A stretch of 64,000 nt of DNA from Sanguinoderma infundibulare (GCA_032821775.1 JAVLRN010000002.1:2170001-2234000), one strand, 5' to 3'. Counted from the stretch's first letter, positions 38,355-49,997 are shown. The notes: a model not told the origin generated them from the sequence alone. Made by a program: numbers and translations.

Positions 38355-39388
38355 CTATTGGGTTCGGACAGCGATGATGGGTCGGAACGCTGCGGAAGAC
38401 ACCGGAACGATACCGACGAGGAATAAGTCTTCAAAGATCACCTCCCTGCCGAAGGTAACTTCAACAAAGCTGCGAAGACAGTTGCCCGTGCCGTCCACAA
38501 ATCCCTGGAAACGCCTAATATCAGAGATCATATCGGAGCAATTATGTAGCATATTCGCAGGCTTACAAAGAACTTCATGACCTCGAAGCCGACTTTCTGA
38601 GCCAAGAACCCCTTTGTAACTGGAGCTCTGGAACGCTGTACCGAGATCTGGGAGGTGTACTTCGGCATTCCCTCGATCTTTAGTGCGATTTCAGCGGTAG
38701 TTACGGCGACGGATCCTGGAGGTTAAGAACCACTGACCTCGATGACAACCGAGGGCCTTGAGTTCAGACGGTCGCTGAACGGGACCAGGTCTTTGTCCCC
38801 CTGGAAGGTGGCGCCTGCGTTCGCGATAGACAGTGGTGTGTTGAACCACACGGGCGCTCGGCCTGGGATCTGCAGCTGGGCGTCTTCCATGTTGGATTGC
38901 GTGATGAACTAAGTCGGGCAGACCGTGGCGCATTAATGCCAATAGGTGACGTGGGAGGTATATTACGAGCAACTACTTACACGGTAGTTCTCATGTCCAG
39001 GCACAACCGCGCCAACGAAAACAGGCGTTGACACCCGCTTCGGAGGGCGGGGGATCCAAACGTTGCCTGTCTTCAAACAGATCACGCCGCTCGGGAGCAT
39101 TGCCACAGCACCCATAGGGAACGTATCAATGTCCTGGACACTCTGTTCGCAATGAGAGTCTTGCACATATACAACGAAGAACAGGACGAAGACGTACGCA
39201 GAACAGCTGTCCCTCGCCACGTATGTAGCCGTTACTGTCGACAACATAATTCCACTGTCCATCACTTCGGGTACAAATCAGGGTGCCGGCACCAAAATCG
39301 ACGAGCTTGAAACAGAGCTTATGCTGGGGCCCGATATCAGGTGCGGAACCGGTGTGTGCTTGGAATCACTCACGTAATCTCCGAACAT
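38355..39388 (-). CDS. Unknown protein, paralogue of 40524-41597 (possibly decaying)
   Basis: The exons follow those of the gene at 40524: HKLCFKLVDFGAGTLICT with VVDSNGYI; then MGAVAMLPSGVICLKTGNVW, PKRVSTPVFVGAVVPGHENY; VWFNTPLSIANAGATFQGD; ISVQRSRAPVTKGFLAQK; and AFQGFVDGTGNCLRSFVEVT ... EVIFEDLFLVGIVPV to the stop. The family is not one I know. The 5' end is changed: the region matching the paralogue's first exon has an in-frame TAG, leaving MFGDY (39388) as the only start next to the first splice donor. The promoter has lost the TATAAAAG box seen in the paralogue. It may be a recent pseudogene or use another start. Confidence 0.55.
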
Positions 39389-40523
39389 AGCCTGATAGGA
39401 GAGAGAAGCAAACGACTAAGGCTTGGGTGTGAACAGCTCTAAAGTCTCGAGTTAAGTCACAAGCGCTGAAAGAGAGAGAGGGAGGAAGATTTACGGAGAC
39501 TCAAGGGGAGCGGCTGCAAAAAAGGGGGGGGGAATCGAGTAGCATATAGCACTGTACTTAAGCGATCCAGCAAGCCAAAGGTGGGCGCGGAGAGTGTGGA
39601 CCGAACGTTGTGATATCCGCTGCCCAAGAACGCACTGCCTGTGGTCGATAGAGAAGACATTCTTCGCCTGCACACCAGCACGTGGAATTGGTGCAGGTGG
39701 ATGACGGACTACGCATGGCGGCCAAATGACGCGCCTCTGAGGAGTCTCGGCACATTCACTGCACCGGTATATCCCTGAAGTAAGAAGATAGCCAGGCCCT
39801 CCGTGGGATATTCGGAGTCGTCTTGAGACCAATCATAGCTCCGGACAAGTTAGACGTAAGGGTGAAGACGTACGAGAAATCCGCTTTTGGGATCTGGCTG
39901 CAAGCCACGCACCATGCCAGCTGCGTATGAGGGCTATGTAATGGATATCCGCTAGGAAGCCGGTTTCGATAGCGGATGCACGTCCAATAGCCTTGCTGCG
40001 GCCCCAGATTCCACAAAGCCCATGATGAAGGAAGGAAGGGAGAGGCATGGCAAAGTTCAACCGCAAGGTGTCGCCTCGAGGACGTTCGCACGCTGCTCCT
40101 GGATATCCGCTGGACAGCGGATATCCATTGCACAGCCCAGCCCCGGCCACAAATCAACGACGAAGGACGGAAAGGAGAGGGAAGGTTCAGGGAAGTGTAC
40201 GTATACTGAGCGGTTCGAAGCCGTGCCTGGATATCCGTTGAGTGGCGGATATCCGTGACATGGGCGTCCCACACAGCCACAGGGCGTGCGCAGCCAAAAG
40301 TGGACTTTCTGGCTTCCTTCCTCCACCTCGGCCGCCGATTCAGCATGCAGGGCTTCGACCGCATGCAGTGTGTCCTCGGACAGCGGATGTCACAACGCTT
40401 GGTCCACCCTTTCCGCCACCTCGCCTTGCTGGATCGCTTATAAAAGCTCTGTCGATGCCCTGGATTCTGCAAGACATCCGCCCCCTTCCTCCCTCAGCAC
40501 ATATATTCAAGCACACCCTTGCC
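39389..40523. promoter_or_regulatory. Shared divergent promoter region with CCG-N8-CGG palindromes
   Basis: Two long palindromes, GGATATCCG ... CGGATATCC, lie at 40101-40126 and 40229-40254. Each has CCG and CGG exactly eight bases apart. A looser one is at 39943-39978, and half sites occur at mirrored places near both genes (about 39613 and 40380). The spacing and inverted CCG/CGG fit a dimeric Zn2Cys6 regulator. The two outer parts of this region are inverted copies of each other (for example CACAACGCTTGGTCCAC at 40391 against CACAACGTTCGGTCCACA read leftwards from about 39612). The long minus-strand ORF 39756-40472 is not supported by the paralogue comparison. Confidence 0.5.
40439..40446 (+). 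promoter_or_regulatory. TATA box of the unknown gene at 40524
   Basis: TATAAAAG lies 78 bp before the ATG at 40524. The inverted copy of this promoter (near 39547) reads TTAAGTAC at the same place. Confidence 0.7.
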
Positions 40524-41597
40524 ATGGACGCGAATGACCATGTCCTCGTCGTGCTTCAACAGACGCAATATCGCACCCTCACCGTGCAGGCGAACGATTA
40601 TGTAAGTGACTTGCTGGCACTCACTGGCTATGCACCTAATGTCTCCAGCACAAGCTCTTTTTCCGCCTGTCGGAGTTGCCTGCCGGCACTCTGATTGTAA
40701 CGGGGGACCATACGAAGTGCGATTTTCTAATCGACAGTAACGGCACTATAAGCTGCGGGGGGCAGCCATCCTCCGTACGTCTTCATCCCGTTCTTCACCA
40801 CACATCCGTTCAACTCTCCTCGATACTAGACTGTGCAGGACGATGATCAGTTCCCTGCGGGCGCCGTGGCAACGCTCCCAAGCGGAGTGATCTGCACCAA
40901 AGTAGGCTGCGTTTGGATCCCGAGGCCTCCCATCCGAGTCCCAACGCCAGTTTTCGTTGGTGCGGTCGTCCCTGGTCATGAGAATTACCGTGTAAGCATT
41001 TGGCCGTGGTACATTGCGCATGTCGTCTATTCGCTGAAATGTCCTGCGGTTTCCTTTAGTTCATCACTCGATTCAGCGACTGGCAAGGAATGCAGATTCC
41101 GTTCAACATGCCACTTTCTGTCGCTGCGACGGCCACATTTGCCGGAGCGGATGACCCGGTCCATCTCCCTTGCATGGATGATAGCGTAGGCGATGCTCAG
41201 GATGACAAGATTAGCGTCATTATTGATGTGAGCTTCTTATATCCTCCATCACAGGGTTCCAATAACGTTATACATCGCATGGCAGATGGAGGAGGTCCCG
41301 GCGTACCAAGTCAACGTTCATCTGGCCCGTGCGCCGATGACGAAGGGGGATCTAGCCCAAAAGCTTGCAGAAGAAGTTTCGAAGTACTTCGTAAGCATGC
41401 TCCTATGCAATATACTCCTGCATGGCATCTGACGGGATCTCCTCCAGGGTTGCGTGGAAGGAACAGACGGAAGCTTGCGCACATACGTGGACGTGTCCTC
41501 CGGCAAGGAGGTCATCGTCGAAGACCTCTTCCTAGTGGACTTTGTTCAGGTGTCCGGAGGAGCCTTTCAGCCTCGAATCGCGCTCGTCCAGCATTAG
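40524..41597 (+). CDS. Unknown protein family, intact copy
   Basis: About 240 residues in six exons starting MDANDHVLVVLQQTQYRTL. The exon pieces read HKLFFRLSELPAGTLIVTGD, SNGTISCGGQ; FPAGAVATLPSGVICTKVGC, PTPVFVGAVVPGHENY; FITRFSDWQGMQIPFNMPLS; RMADGG ... VNVHLARAPMTKGDLAQKLA; GCVEGTDGSLRTYVDVSSGK, EVIVEDLFLVDFVQVSG and stop TAG at 41595-41597. It looks beta-strand-rich, with no signal peptide or membrane segment. No known domain is recognised. The inverted paralogue at 38355-39388 supports the exon borders, because conserved text starts and stops at GT-AG sites in both. Confidence 0.7.
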
Positions 41598-42408
41598 GAG
41601 GGGTTTGACACAGGTTTGCGATTCGGATAAGCGCAGGACGCCTGGGGAGACTACAAGAGCATGTGGTGTCATCGTCTCGGTTCACAATCGATTTGTACTC
41701 AGTCTCCGCAGCGTGCGTCCAACGACTGACAGCGACCAATGCTTTTCAAGATGCGCTATAATGACGCATGGCAGGTCGGTCGCATCCTCCAGTAATGGTT
41801 TACGGGCCACAAATCTCAAGTTCTAGCGTTGGAGTGCTCGACAATTGCCGTCATTGTGGGCGAAAAAGTTCACGCCGATTAGATAGAAAGCGTCTACGTT
41901 GCGCGAGTAAAGGTTCCGGCGAGGCCTGGGTATAACGTCGCCCTCTCACCTATGAAATTGCCGAGGCCAACCTGAGCGGTCATGCTTCCCTGACATACGA
42001 AGGCAGCGCAACTGGATTGGGTTGTTACACACGACGCGCGCCATGGGAACCACCCTCTTCCGTTCTGCAAAATATATTCGCTTCACGAATACACAACACG
42101 AAGCGATTGCAAGGTCGCACTGATAAGACATACAGAGCTTTACGGTGCGGATGGCGAAGTCCAGCACGGATCAGCAGCAAACTAGGAATCCCAATGTCAA
42201 GGGCACAAGCACGCATACGACAAGAATTAGCTTGTTATTTACTGAAATGCTGCATCCGGCGCTGGAAGTCGAAGGCATAGGCATGGCCTTCTGGGTGAAC
42301 ATACCGGAGCACACGATAGTAAGAGCGACTGGGGTCAACAATTCGAGATGCACGGGGAGACAAAGTAAACTAGGATGCAATAGACATGATCCACGATGGG
42401 CCCAGAAC
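41598..42408. other. Intergenic, 0.8 kb, nothing recognisable
   Basis: Small ORFs on both strands (41946-42167, 42145-42450) have no motif. No tRNA or transposon end was seen. Confidence 0.45.
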
Positions 42409-43947
42409 CTACAACCTCGACTTGGTCCCGGCTACGCCAGCCTCCTCTAATGTCTTGTATGCCAGGTAGCCCATGCACGGGAATCCAATCACGTACGCGT
42501 GTGCCCTCTCCGAGCTCGCCTGCCGCCGTGCATACCGCGCAGCGATACCCTGCATGATCACCGCACTCTGCAACGCGACAATTCCTTCAGCATTTCCCCA
42601 TAAAGACGCGACCTGGAGAGAGCGAGCGCATATACTCACGCGGAACAGCATCCAGCTGCGCGCGAAGACCATCTCTGGGATGGGGTGCGGCTGTTTCGTC
42701 ACCCGACAGTACTCCCGCTCGAGCTCCTCTCGCCCGATAGGTGCCTCTTTCCGGTTGTTCTTGAAAGCCGCCATGACGCTGGCCGAGCTCGGGAAGCTGT
42801 CAGGTGCAATGGCCCAGGGCTGCGTGAAGTTCGCGAGGTCCGCCAGCTGCCGTTCTTCCACGTCAGCCCGACTCGCATACACTCCATTCGCGACAAAACG
42901 GACGCACCGGACTGCCCAGCGTGCACAATTCCCAGTCTAGAATTCCGATGACGCGGTTCTCCGTCGGGTGAAACACGAGGTTATCGAGCTTGTAGTCCCC
43001 ATGGACGATCCTCAGGCCCGTCTTGCGCTCGTCTGGGAGGTTCGCCTTGTACCACGCGATCATTTCCTCGAACCGCGGGATCCCACCCGTCTGCTTGCCC
43101 GTCTCGATGTCGACTGCTTGCGCCTGTGCCTGCGAGACGGCGGTGAGGGACTTGATCTGACGGGGAAAGTACGGGGTATTCGGCGCGAAGCTCGAAAGCC
43201 CGATCGCGGCGGGATCGAGGAGGGAGAGCGTGCCTAGCACCTGAGCTGCTGACATCCAGCTAGGATATTCTTGAGGAAATGGCGCGTATATGCGTGTTTT
43301 AAGGACAGTGGAACACGTACCATTCCCGCCGCGTCTCCGGAGAGACTTCAGGCATGCGCGGGTCGGTGAATATCCGGCCGTCCAAGAACTCCATGATGTA
43401 GAACGGCGTGCCGACAACGGTTACGTCCTCGCACAGGATGACCGGTTCTGGGATTGGGATTTTCTTGTCCGGAGTCGTGGCTGGGTTGGTATTGTGTCTG
43501 TGCAGGGCGCAAAGCATGGTGTACTCGCGCTCGACTTGGTGCGCGGTGTTCGACAGCAGCTGTCCCGCGGGCTTCTTGCGGAGCACGAACCGCCTCGTTC
43601 TATGCTCTGCGTTGGCATGCTTGTACTGTAAGATGGAGGGACTGAATCGGCAACACACCTAGCATCCGTGAGGAAGTAAGTGGGGTTAGACTACCGCCAC
43701 AGCGTCAGCTCGTCGTCCGCCATGGCAACAGCTCGGCTCCCCACTCACCTGCCCGAACTGCACACAACATGTTGTGTAAGCCGAATACACCACGAAAGGA
43801 AAACCTAGGAGGCACCTTGAACTGCTTGATGTCGACCGGCACCGCGACAACGGGGACGTGCGCTTTCAGATATGCGTTGAGCGCGTCTCCGTCGATGTTC
43901 GCGCGGACGTCCCCATACTCCCCACCGATCTTCTTCGAGGACGACAT
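42409..43947 (-). CDS. APH-fold kinase (aminoglycoside phosphotransferase / ACAD10-11 kinase-like)
   Basis: Five or six exons, about 390 residues. Order: [20 protein letters not shown], then [14 protein letters not shown] and a short [13 protein letters not shown] block; [20 protein letters not shown] (ATP-binding lysine strand); [39 protein letters not shown]; then [17 protein letters not shown] with the catalytic Asp and Asn, and [13 protein letters not shown] with the metal-binding Asp. The C-terminal part ([38 protein letters not shown]) is the helical half found in the kinase domains of ACAD10/11. Such enzymes phosphorylate small hydroxylated molecules such as 4-hydroxy acids. No acyl-CoA dehydrogenase domain is attached. 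All catalytic residues are present. Confidence 0.85.
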
Positions 43948-44144
43948 GGGCTAGGACTGGTTGGAGCTAGCTGCTTTGGAGGTCGAAGAACGAACGGCGT
44001 AGTGGTGGGAGTGGGGTGGACAATGGTCATCCTGAGACTCCGGGAACATGGAGGCGTAGAAGCCGGCGAGCGTCGATCATGGGAGCAAGCGTCGAGACAC
44101 ATGCCTCCAGCATGTCTCTCTCCTCCCACCGCCATCAATGTCAA

Positions 44145-44317
44145 TCCCCGCAGCTCAACCCTCGTCTAATCCGCCACACCCGTTGCTTGCCCCGCCCGTG
44201 CCAGGCTTCTGCTTCACTTCCCCGCGCGGTCGGTCGCTGAAGCGTTTGGCTTCACAGACAGATGATCAAGTACGAGTACGGTCCCTTCGACATCGGCCAC
44301 TTCCGCACCCAGAGGTA
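44145..44317 (+). pseudogene. Stranded fragment of RER1: part of last intron and last exon
   Basis: At 44262-44317 the DNA encodes MIKYEYGPFDIGH and ends CAGAGGTAG, matching the last exon of RER1 (HMIKYKYVPFDIG ... AQR-stop). The bases before it, including CGGTCGGTCGCTGA and TTCACAGACAG, match the 3' part of the RER1 intron. It has no promoter or other exons. It lies about 700 bp upstream of kinase copy 3, just as whole RER1 lies about 850 bp upstream of copy 2. Confidence 0.85.
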
Positions 44318-45013
44318 GAGAGGGCCGAGCGAGTTGGAAAGACTCTGAGTCGTGTTTTCATTTGCGGTCCAGGTACGCGTTGCTTCCTGGTTGGTTTCCA
44401 GTTCGGTCCTCTGACGGCGACCGTCCGCGCAGGAGGCGCACTTGCTGCCGTACAGAACGATTGCTACAGCGTAGCTACCTTGCCAGAATGTTCTATTTCG
44501 CCAAACGTATTATCCAGAGACGTCCGTGTGTCTGTAGAAGTGGGCAGTCCCCCGATGGTCTTGGCGAGTGGAGAACAAGGGTATCGTACATATTCGCAGG
44601 GCGACTGTATAACACGCGAAGCCGTGTTTCATATACCGTATGTACGTCAAGCGCCTACGGTCCGTTCTGTCTTCAACTTGAATAGCTCTCCTTCCAATCC
44701 ATCGTGCCGAGTCCAACAATGTGCGTATATCTGACGTTTCACGAGTTATAAATGCTGAGTTTTGTTCTCTTAAGATTGCCATGGCCCCGCGACGATCTCC
44801 TGCGAGGAGGCTGACACGCTCAGCAGTCTCGATCGCGACCGCCGAACAGATGCCCGTCTCCCACCCAGCCCTCTGGCTAGCTCAGAAGGCTGACAGTAGC
44901 TCTGCCTTATGTCTACGCCAACGCATCCTGTCGACCTTCATCCCCTTGCTTCCCTTTCGGCCACCACCTTCCACCGCATCACCTCTGTTCGTTGGTCCTC
45001 ACCCCTAGCCACT

Positions 45014-47823
45014 ATGCCGTTCTTCAGGCCGCTGCTTTCGTCTACCAAGGACAAGGGCAAGGGCAAGGCTATGGCTAACGACGTACAGCTCACGCGCCGG
45101 TTCCGGGACAGGTTCCCCTTCAAGAAGGAACGGCGCGCTCCGTCACCCGGACCCGCTGTCTCCGAGGACACCCCTCTGCAAGTGGAAGAGGACGACCGAC
45201 ATGACGAGGAGGTCCGCGCAGTACGCCTTGTTCCTTTCTTACATTCCTTGATCATCGGGCCCTCATCGGTTCGAACAGGACGCCGAGACCGCACTGGTCG
45301 CCGGCGACGTCGACGATTCCGGTAGTACACCCAGCTCCAACGTGCTCGTTCCTGCACACTCGTCGCCCGAAGTGATCTCAGCGTTGCCATACAAGGACGC
45401 AGAACCCGAGCCTGAGGTTGCTTTCTCTGCCCCGCTCTCACCGTCCCGCGAACCATTCATCTCGGACGAGACAACCCCGTCGTCGGCCACTCGTGTCCCC
45501 GTCTCCACCTCCGACGTCGATCGCCAACCCACCCCTCACGACTACCTTTATTATAAAGTACTCGGGACTGGTACAGAGGGTATGGTATTCGCCGCTATTG
45601 GCCGTCGGGACAGACAGCGGTACGCGGTCAAGGTGGTCGATAAGGATGATATTTCGTACGCGCAACGAGCGCAACTCTTCATGTCGCAGCACGCGTTGAA
45701 GACTATGAAGGGAAGCCCGTTCATTATCGACCTCAAGGCTGTGTTCGAGACGCACAAGAACTTCATCTCCATCTTCGTGAGTACTCACTACTTGCATTCT
45801 CATCAACGAGTGTTGGGCTCCGAGGCTGACGTCCTTATCAGCCGTTGCACACGACGGACCTGAGGGCGATGATGTGCCCACCTGGCCTCCCCCAGCGACG
45901 CTTCTCCGAGGAACATGCCCAGTTCTACATCGCGCAGCTTGTACGTACATTCTTCGCATCCTTGCCTCCTCGCCCCCACTGACGGACCGCTAGATCGTCG
46001 CCGTGGAGCAACTTCACAAGAAGCGGATCATCCACCGGGACATCAAGCCGGAGAACGTCCTCATCACCCAGTCAGGCGACCTCGTTCTCACCGACTTCGG
46101 GTACGCCCACGCTTTCGGACGCACACTCGAAGAACAGCCGTGGCGCGACGCCGGCGTCTTCGAGTGGCAGCTTCCAGAGGACGTCGACCCCGAGGGACAC
46201 CGTCAAGCCGGTGGCGGAGACGCGACAAGGCTGGCCTGCGGGTCTCTCGACTATATGGCCCCAGAAGTCTTTGGGCCGAACATTCCGGGCGGTTACTACG
46301 CTAGCAACGAGGACCGGCCCAACGGCTGGTATTCGTATGCCGCGGATATCTGGTCCCTCGGTGTCATCCTATATGAGCTTGTTCAAGCCGACGTACGCGC
46401 ATGTCGATGCCGCATTTTATATCTCGCTGACCGCCTTTTCGTCTTAGGTCCCGCATTGCGACGATCCGGTCAACAACGAGTTCCGTACGATGGTCCCCCT
46501 GTATGGTCACAACGCGCCATTGAAGCAGAACAAGAGTTTGGGCTGGGAGGTCGGACACCTCATTAGCAGGGTGCGTGGGCCCACATGCATTTCTCCGTGA
46601 CATATCTTGACTGGTTCTTGCTGGTTCCGTGTAGATGCTCGACCTGGACCCCAGTCGGCGTGCAACCTTGAGCCAGATCAAGAATCACCTCTGGTTCCGA
46701 CCCATGTACGTACCTCGCATTCTCTCATGCCGTCGTCCGCTCAACCTGCATGGGCACCAGGAATTGGGACGCCGTCGTGCCCAGGAAGGAGCCCCCTTAC
46801 CGACCCGTCGGGTGCCTCGACTGCCTTCCCATCCCGGACAGGGTGAAGTGCGCGAACACCCCTCACTACTTTGGCGAGGTTTACTCGGCCGAGGACGGGT
46901 CGTACTTTGGCCCGTACACGTCTCCCGATCATCTACTGGACCTCGGCTCGCTCGAGTGCAAGACCGACGAGGTTGTCCTGCCCGATGAGTGCCCGGGGGT
47001 CGATGAGTGCCCTGGTGCCGAGTTGTGGAGGCGTCACTGCGCCTCTCCCGGGCGGGGTCTCCAGGAGCCTCAGCAGGCGGAGGACCAGACCGCCAGTGCC
47101 ACTCCCGCTGTCCCTTCTATCATCGTCACCATGCCGTCTTCTGACGGCTCTTCCGGAACTCTGGCAGCAAGTCCTTCGCGTTCGGCGGGCAACCCCCTCG
47201 AGCCGTCCGAGAGCATCCCGCTTTCGATGGTCATCGAGTCCTCGGACGCACCCTCCGCCGAGGTGCACTCTACCCCTGAGCACGAACGCAGCTCTTCCCA
47301 GTGTGCCACCGCGGATTCCCCTCAAGTCCCCGCTTCACGGTCGGACTGCTCCTCGACCATTGTCGGCTCCACCATCTCCGCGAGCAGTACCTCAACGGAC
47401 TGCGACAAACCTAAGTCCATTCCCCTTAAGCCATGCGAGAGCATTCCGCCCGTGGTGGTCATCGAGTCCTCGGTCGTACCCTCCGCCGAGGTGCGCTTGA
47501 CACCCCAGTGCGAGTTCAGCTCTTTCGAGTCGGCTGTCTCGGCTTCTCCTCAAGTCCCGGCCTCACCGGACTGCTCCGCGACCATGATCACCTCGATCCC
47601 CTCCGTGAGCGGTGTCCCGATATACCCCAGCATCTCAACGATCTCTAGCGCGACGCACACGGTGGACTCGCTGTCGTCCGCTGGGCAGACTAGCGTCAGT
47701 TACCTAATCGCCCCATCCTCTTCGTCCCCGCGCAAGCCGTGGATTAAGAGGTTCATTGGCGCGGTCAAGAGGCGTTTCAAGCCTGCCGGTCGTGGCAAGA
47801 AGGCAGCTACTGAAGCGAACTGA
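45014..47823 (+). CDS. AGC-like serine/threonine protein kinase, copy 3 (intact, 819 aa)
   Basis: Seven exons: 45014-45220, 45279-45776, 45842-45940, 45994-46392, 46448-46570, 46635-46705, 46761-47823; 2,460 bases in frame. The basic N-terminus (FRPLLSSTKDKGKGK, RRFRDRFPFKKERR) is followed by a linker and the kinase domain from about residue 140: [90 protein letters not shown]. The tail has two S/T/P units of about 80 residues (SIPLSMVIESSD...STP; SIPPVVVIESSV...TP). It ends in KPWIKRFIGAVKRRFKPAGR, a likely polybasic membrane helix. Unlike copies 1 and 2, intron 1 here (58 bases) must be removed to keep frame. Confidence 0.88.
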
Positions 47824-48750
47824 ATGGTTCAACCATCCTCCCCCCCTTCCCCCTCCTCCTTCCTCCCGCCTGCACAGCGACCCCGTCATCGCTTCCTCCT
47901 TGTGGCAACTGTCTGACTCGGTTCAAATTGCTACAGCTTGTGATCGTCTTCCCTTTCGTTCTCCTCTGATCTCAATTTCTGCTGGTCTCTATGTCCGCTT
48001 CGCCTCCCCATCGCCCACCTGCAAGCGCCTCTCCAGTCCGCATCTCTCGGGATCCTCGCATCTTCAGTCTTCGCGGTTCCTTGTCTTTTGGGTCTCTGGA
48101 TACCTGACTGCTGATTTCGGTTTCTCTGCTTCGGAACCCGGTCTGCTTCTCTCTTGCTGGTGTCCAGATGTCTATGTCGGTCTCCGGGTCCCGGTCTCTT
48201 CTGCGTCTCGGATCCTCCGTCTCGGTTTCGGTTTCGGTTTCGAGTACGAGTCTCATCGTCATCTACCTAGTACTCGGTGTGTCCGTCCAGCTCCGGTTAC
48301 CTCTTATCGCTCCAGCAAGATTCAGATTGTCCGTAGTACCATTGTGATACCAATGCATTTTTTCATTTTGTGTTCTGTCCGAGTGACGGCGCAAACCATC
48401 AAGAACATCTCTATTCAATTATCTGGCCTGAAGTCCGCCGGATGTGCACGAGGGCCTGGCTGTGGAGCACACCGAGGGCATGGGCGTTTCACGATATGGC
48501 ATTCACTAAGTTGTCTCTCACATGGTCGGCTCCGGCTCTTGGACTTGCACCCGTAAGGCATTACTATGGCCACGCATAGACATACGCGTATGCGTATAGC
48601 ACGTCAAAACCACAGAGCGGCAGGCAAGCTCCAGCGACGTATAAAAACGCGAATGGCTAACTACCACAACTAGTCTACAAAGTACACAGCCCGGAGCGTC
48701 GATAACACGCAGGTCTACTGGTCTCTAATGCCACCAGTAAGAGTCTCTGT
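47824..48750. other. 3' flank of kinase copy 3 and short intergenic stretch
   Basis: The first 540 bp are conserved with the flanks of copies 2 and 4 and are pyrimidine-rich. The ORF 47756-48556 reads through this flank in another frame and is not a gene. No feature was seen in 48360-48750. Confidence 0.55.
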
Positions 48751-49997
48751 TCAGAACAAGAACGGAATGACGACCCTCCTCTCCTTCGAGTAGTCCGGGA
48801 ACTTGTCGTGGTACCACTTGTGGCCCTTGTACGCCCGGGGGAGCATCAACCAGACCTCGTTGAAGAAGAAGAGCCAGGGCGGCGTGACGGTCGCGACGAA
48901 CGCGCCGACGGACGCGAACGACGGCGGGGGGCTCGCGGCGAGCGCGAACCCGAGCCATTCCGCCCACTCGCAGAAGTAGTTGGGGTACGAGATGAAGCGG
49001 TAGAGGAGGCCGTGCGGGATCGCGTAGTGCTCCTGCCGCACCTTGTTCTTGCCGTTGTTCGCGTCGTCGTCGTCGTCGTCGGTGGAGGGGGCGGGGGCTT
49101 TGCCCTTGGCCTTGGCGTTGCGCCGGATGTTGAGCAGGATCTCGTCGTGCGCGATGTTGCCCGCGAACCCGAGGGCCCAGAGGGCGAGCCCGAGCCAGAA
49201 TGTCGGGCGCGAGAAGGCGTCGCTCAGGAAGGTTTGGGCAGCGGGCGAGGAGAGGTAAGCGCCCATGAGGGAGCCGTTGATGATATTGAAGAAGACGGCG
49301 GAGAGGAAGACGAGGAGGTGCGACTTGGAGCGGGAGGGTGTGCGCAGGGGTGAGATGAGGGAGCGGTTGAGGTAGTGCGTGACGAAGGCGGCGGCGAGGA
49401 GCGTGGGAGGGTGCATTAGGCTGAGCGACGGGGCGTTTGGGAGAACGCGGGTGGGGGATTTGAGGGTCAGGGTGGAGGAAGGGGCAAGCGGGGAACGGAG
49501 GTAGGCGTTGAAGAAGGTGATGGGGGAGACGAGCTCCATGGCTATCCAGGAGCGGATGCCTGAGTTGGGGTGTTCAAACGCGCGGTGAGGATTTGTATGG
49601 ACGGGATGGGATGATCAATAACGGTGAAGGTAACTCACCATCGACCGTGAAGATGCTCCTCGTCGAAGGACTGAACCGTCCAAAAGGTGCGTCATAGAAG
49701 AACATCGGTGGGCAGAAGAAGGGTGGGACCATGGCGAACCATTGCCTCGTGCCTGTGTGCAGTCTATATCAGCAGAACTCTTTGAGCACACAGACGATGC
49801 GAATGACGTCCATGCCACCAGAGGATGGCTGATTCAGGACGTGAGCGGGACCAAGCGCAAATCCATGGCACGAAAGACGTTGAGTCGAACTAGGTAAGGA
49901 CGTGCGCTGCGGACGCTGTTGGAAACGCTGTGTTGGAGCTGAAATCACAAACAACGCACTCACCGTCGTACAATGCTTGCAACGTCTTCACATCCAT
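48751..49997 (-). CDS. Steroid 5-alpha-reductase family membrane enzyme
   Basis: Exon 1 (ATG 49997) encodes MDVKTLQALYD. Exon 2 gives RQWFAMVPPFFCPPMFFYDA and PFGRFSPSTRSIF. The last exon begins GIRSWIAMELVSPITFFNAY. Membrane segments follow (LLAAAFVTHYLNRSL, LLVFLSAVFFNIINGSLMGA, WLGLALWALGFAGNIAHDEIL). The C-terminal signature is YAIPHGLLYRFISYPNYFCE, then EWLGFALA and KWYHDKFPDYSKERRVVIPF. This is the SRD5A1/2-type C-terminal domain, which reduces enone double bonds with NADPH in the ER. About 330 residues. A DDDDDD/N-rich insert (49,050-49,090) breaks the loop before the catalytic region. The real substrate may be a sterol or a fatty intermediate. Confidence 0.85.

Larger units (their letters stand above)
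44145..48360 (+). repeat. Segmental duplication block, copy 3
   Basis: Inverted relative to the copy 2 block (14085-18160) and in the same internal order: RER1 end, about 700 bp, kinase gene, and 3' flank. Shared 3' text includes TTGTGGCAACTGTCTGA (about 47901) and CCAGCTCCGGTTAC with the ATTCAGATTGT region (48288-48330). Confidence 0.75.

Noticed and set aside
39756..40472. 238-residue minus-strand ORF between the paired unknown genes
   Set aside because: It covers the inverted promoter copies and the palindromes and has no motif; comparison of the paralogues places the coding exons elsewhere.
47756..48556. 266-residue plus-strand ORF after kinase copy 3
   Set aside because: It starts inside the kinase tail in another frame and runs through the pyrimidine-rich 3' flank that is shared by the other copies, where it is not open in the same way.
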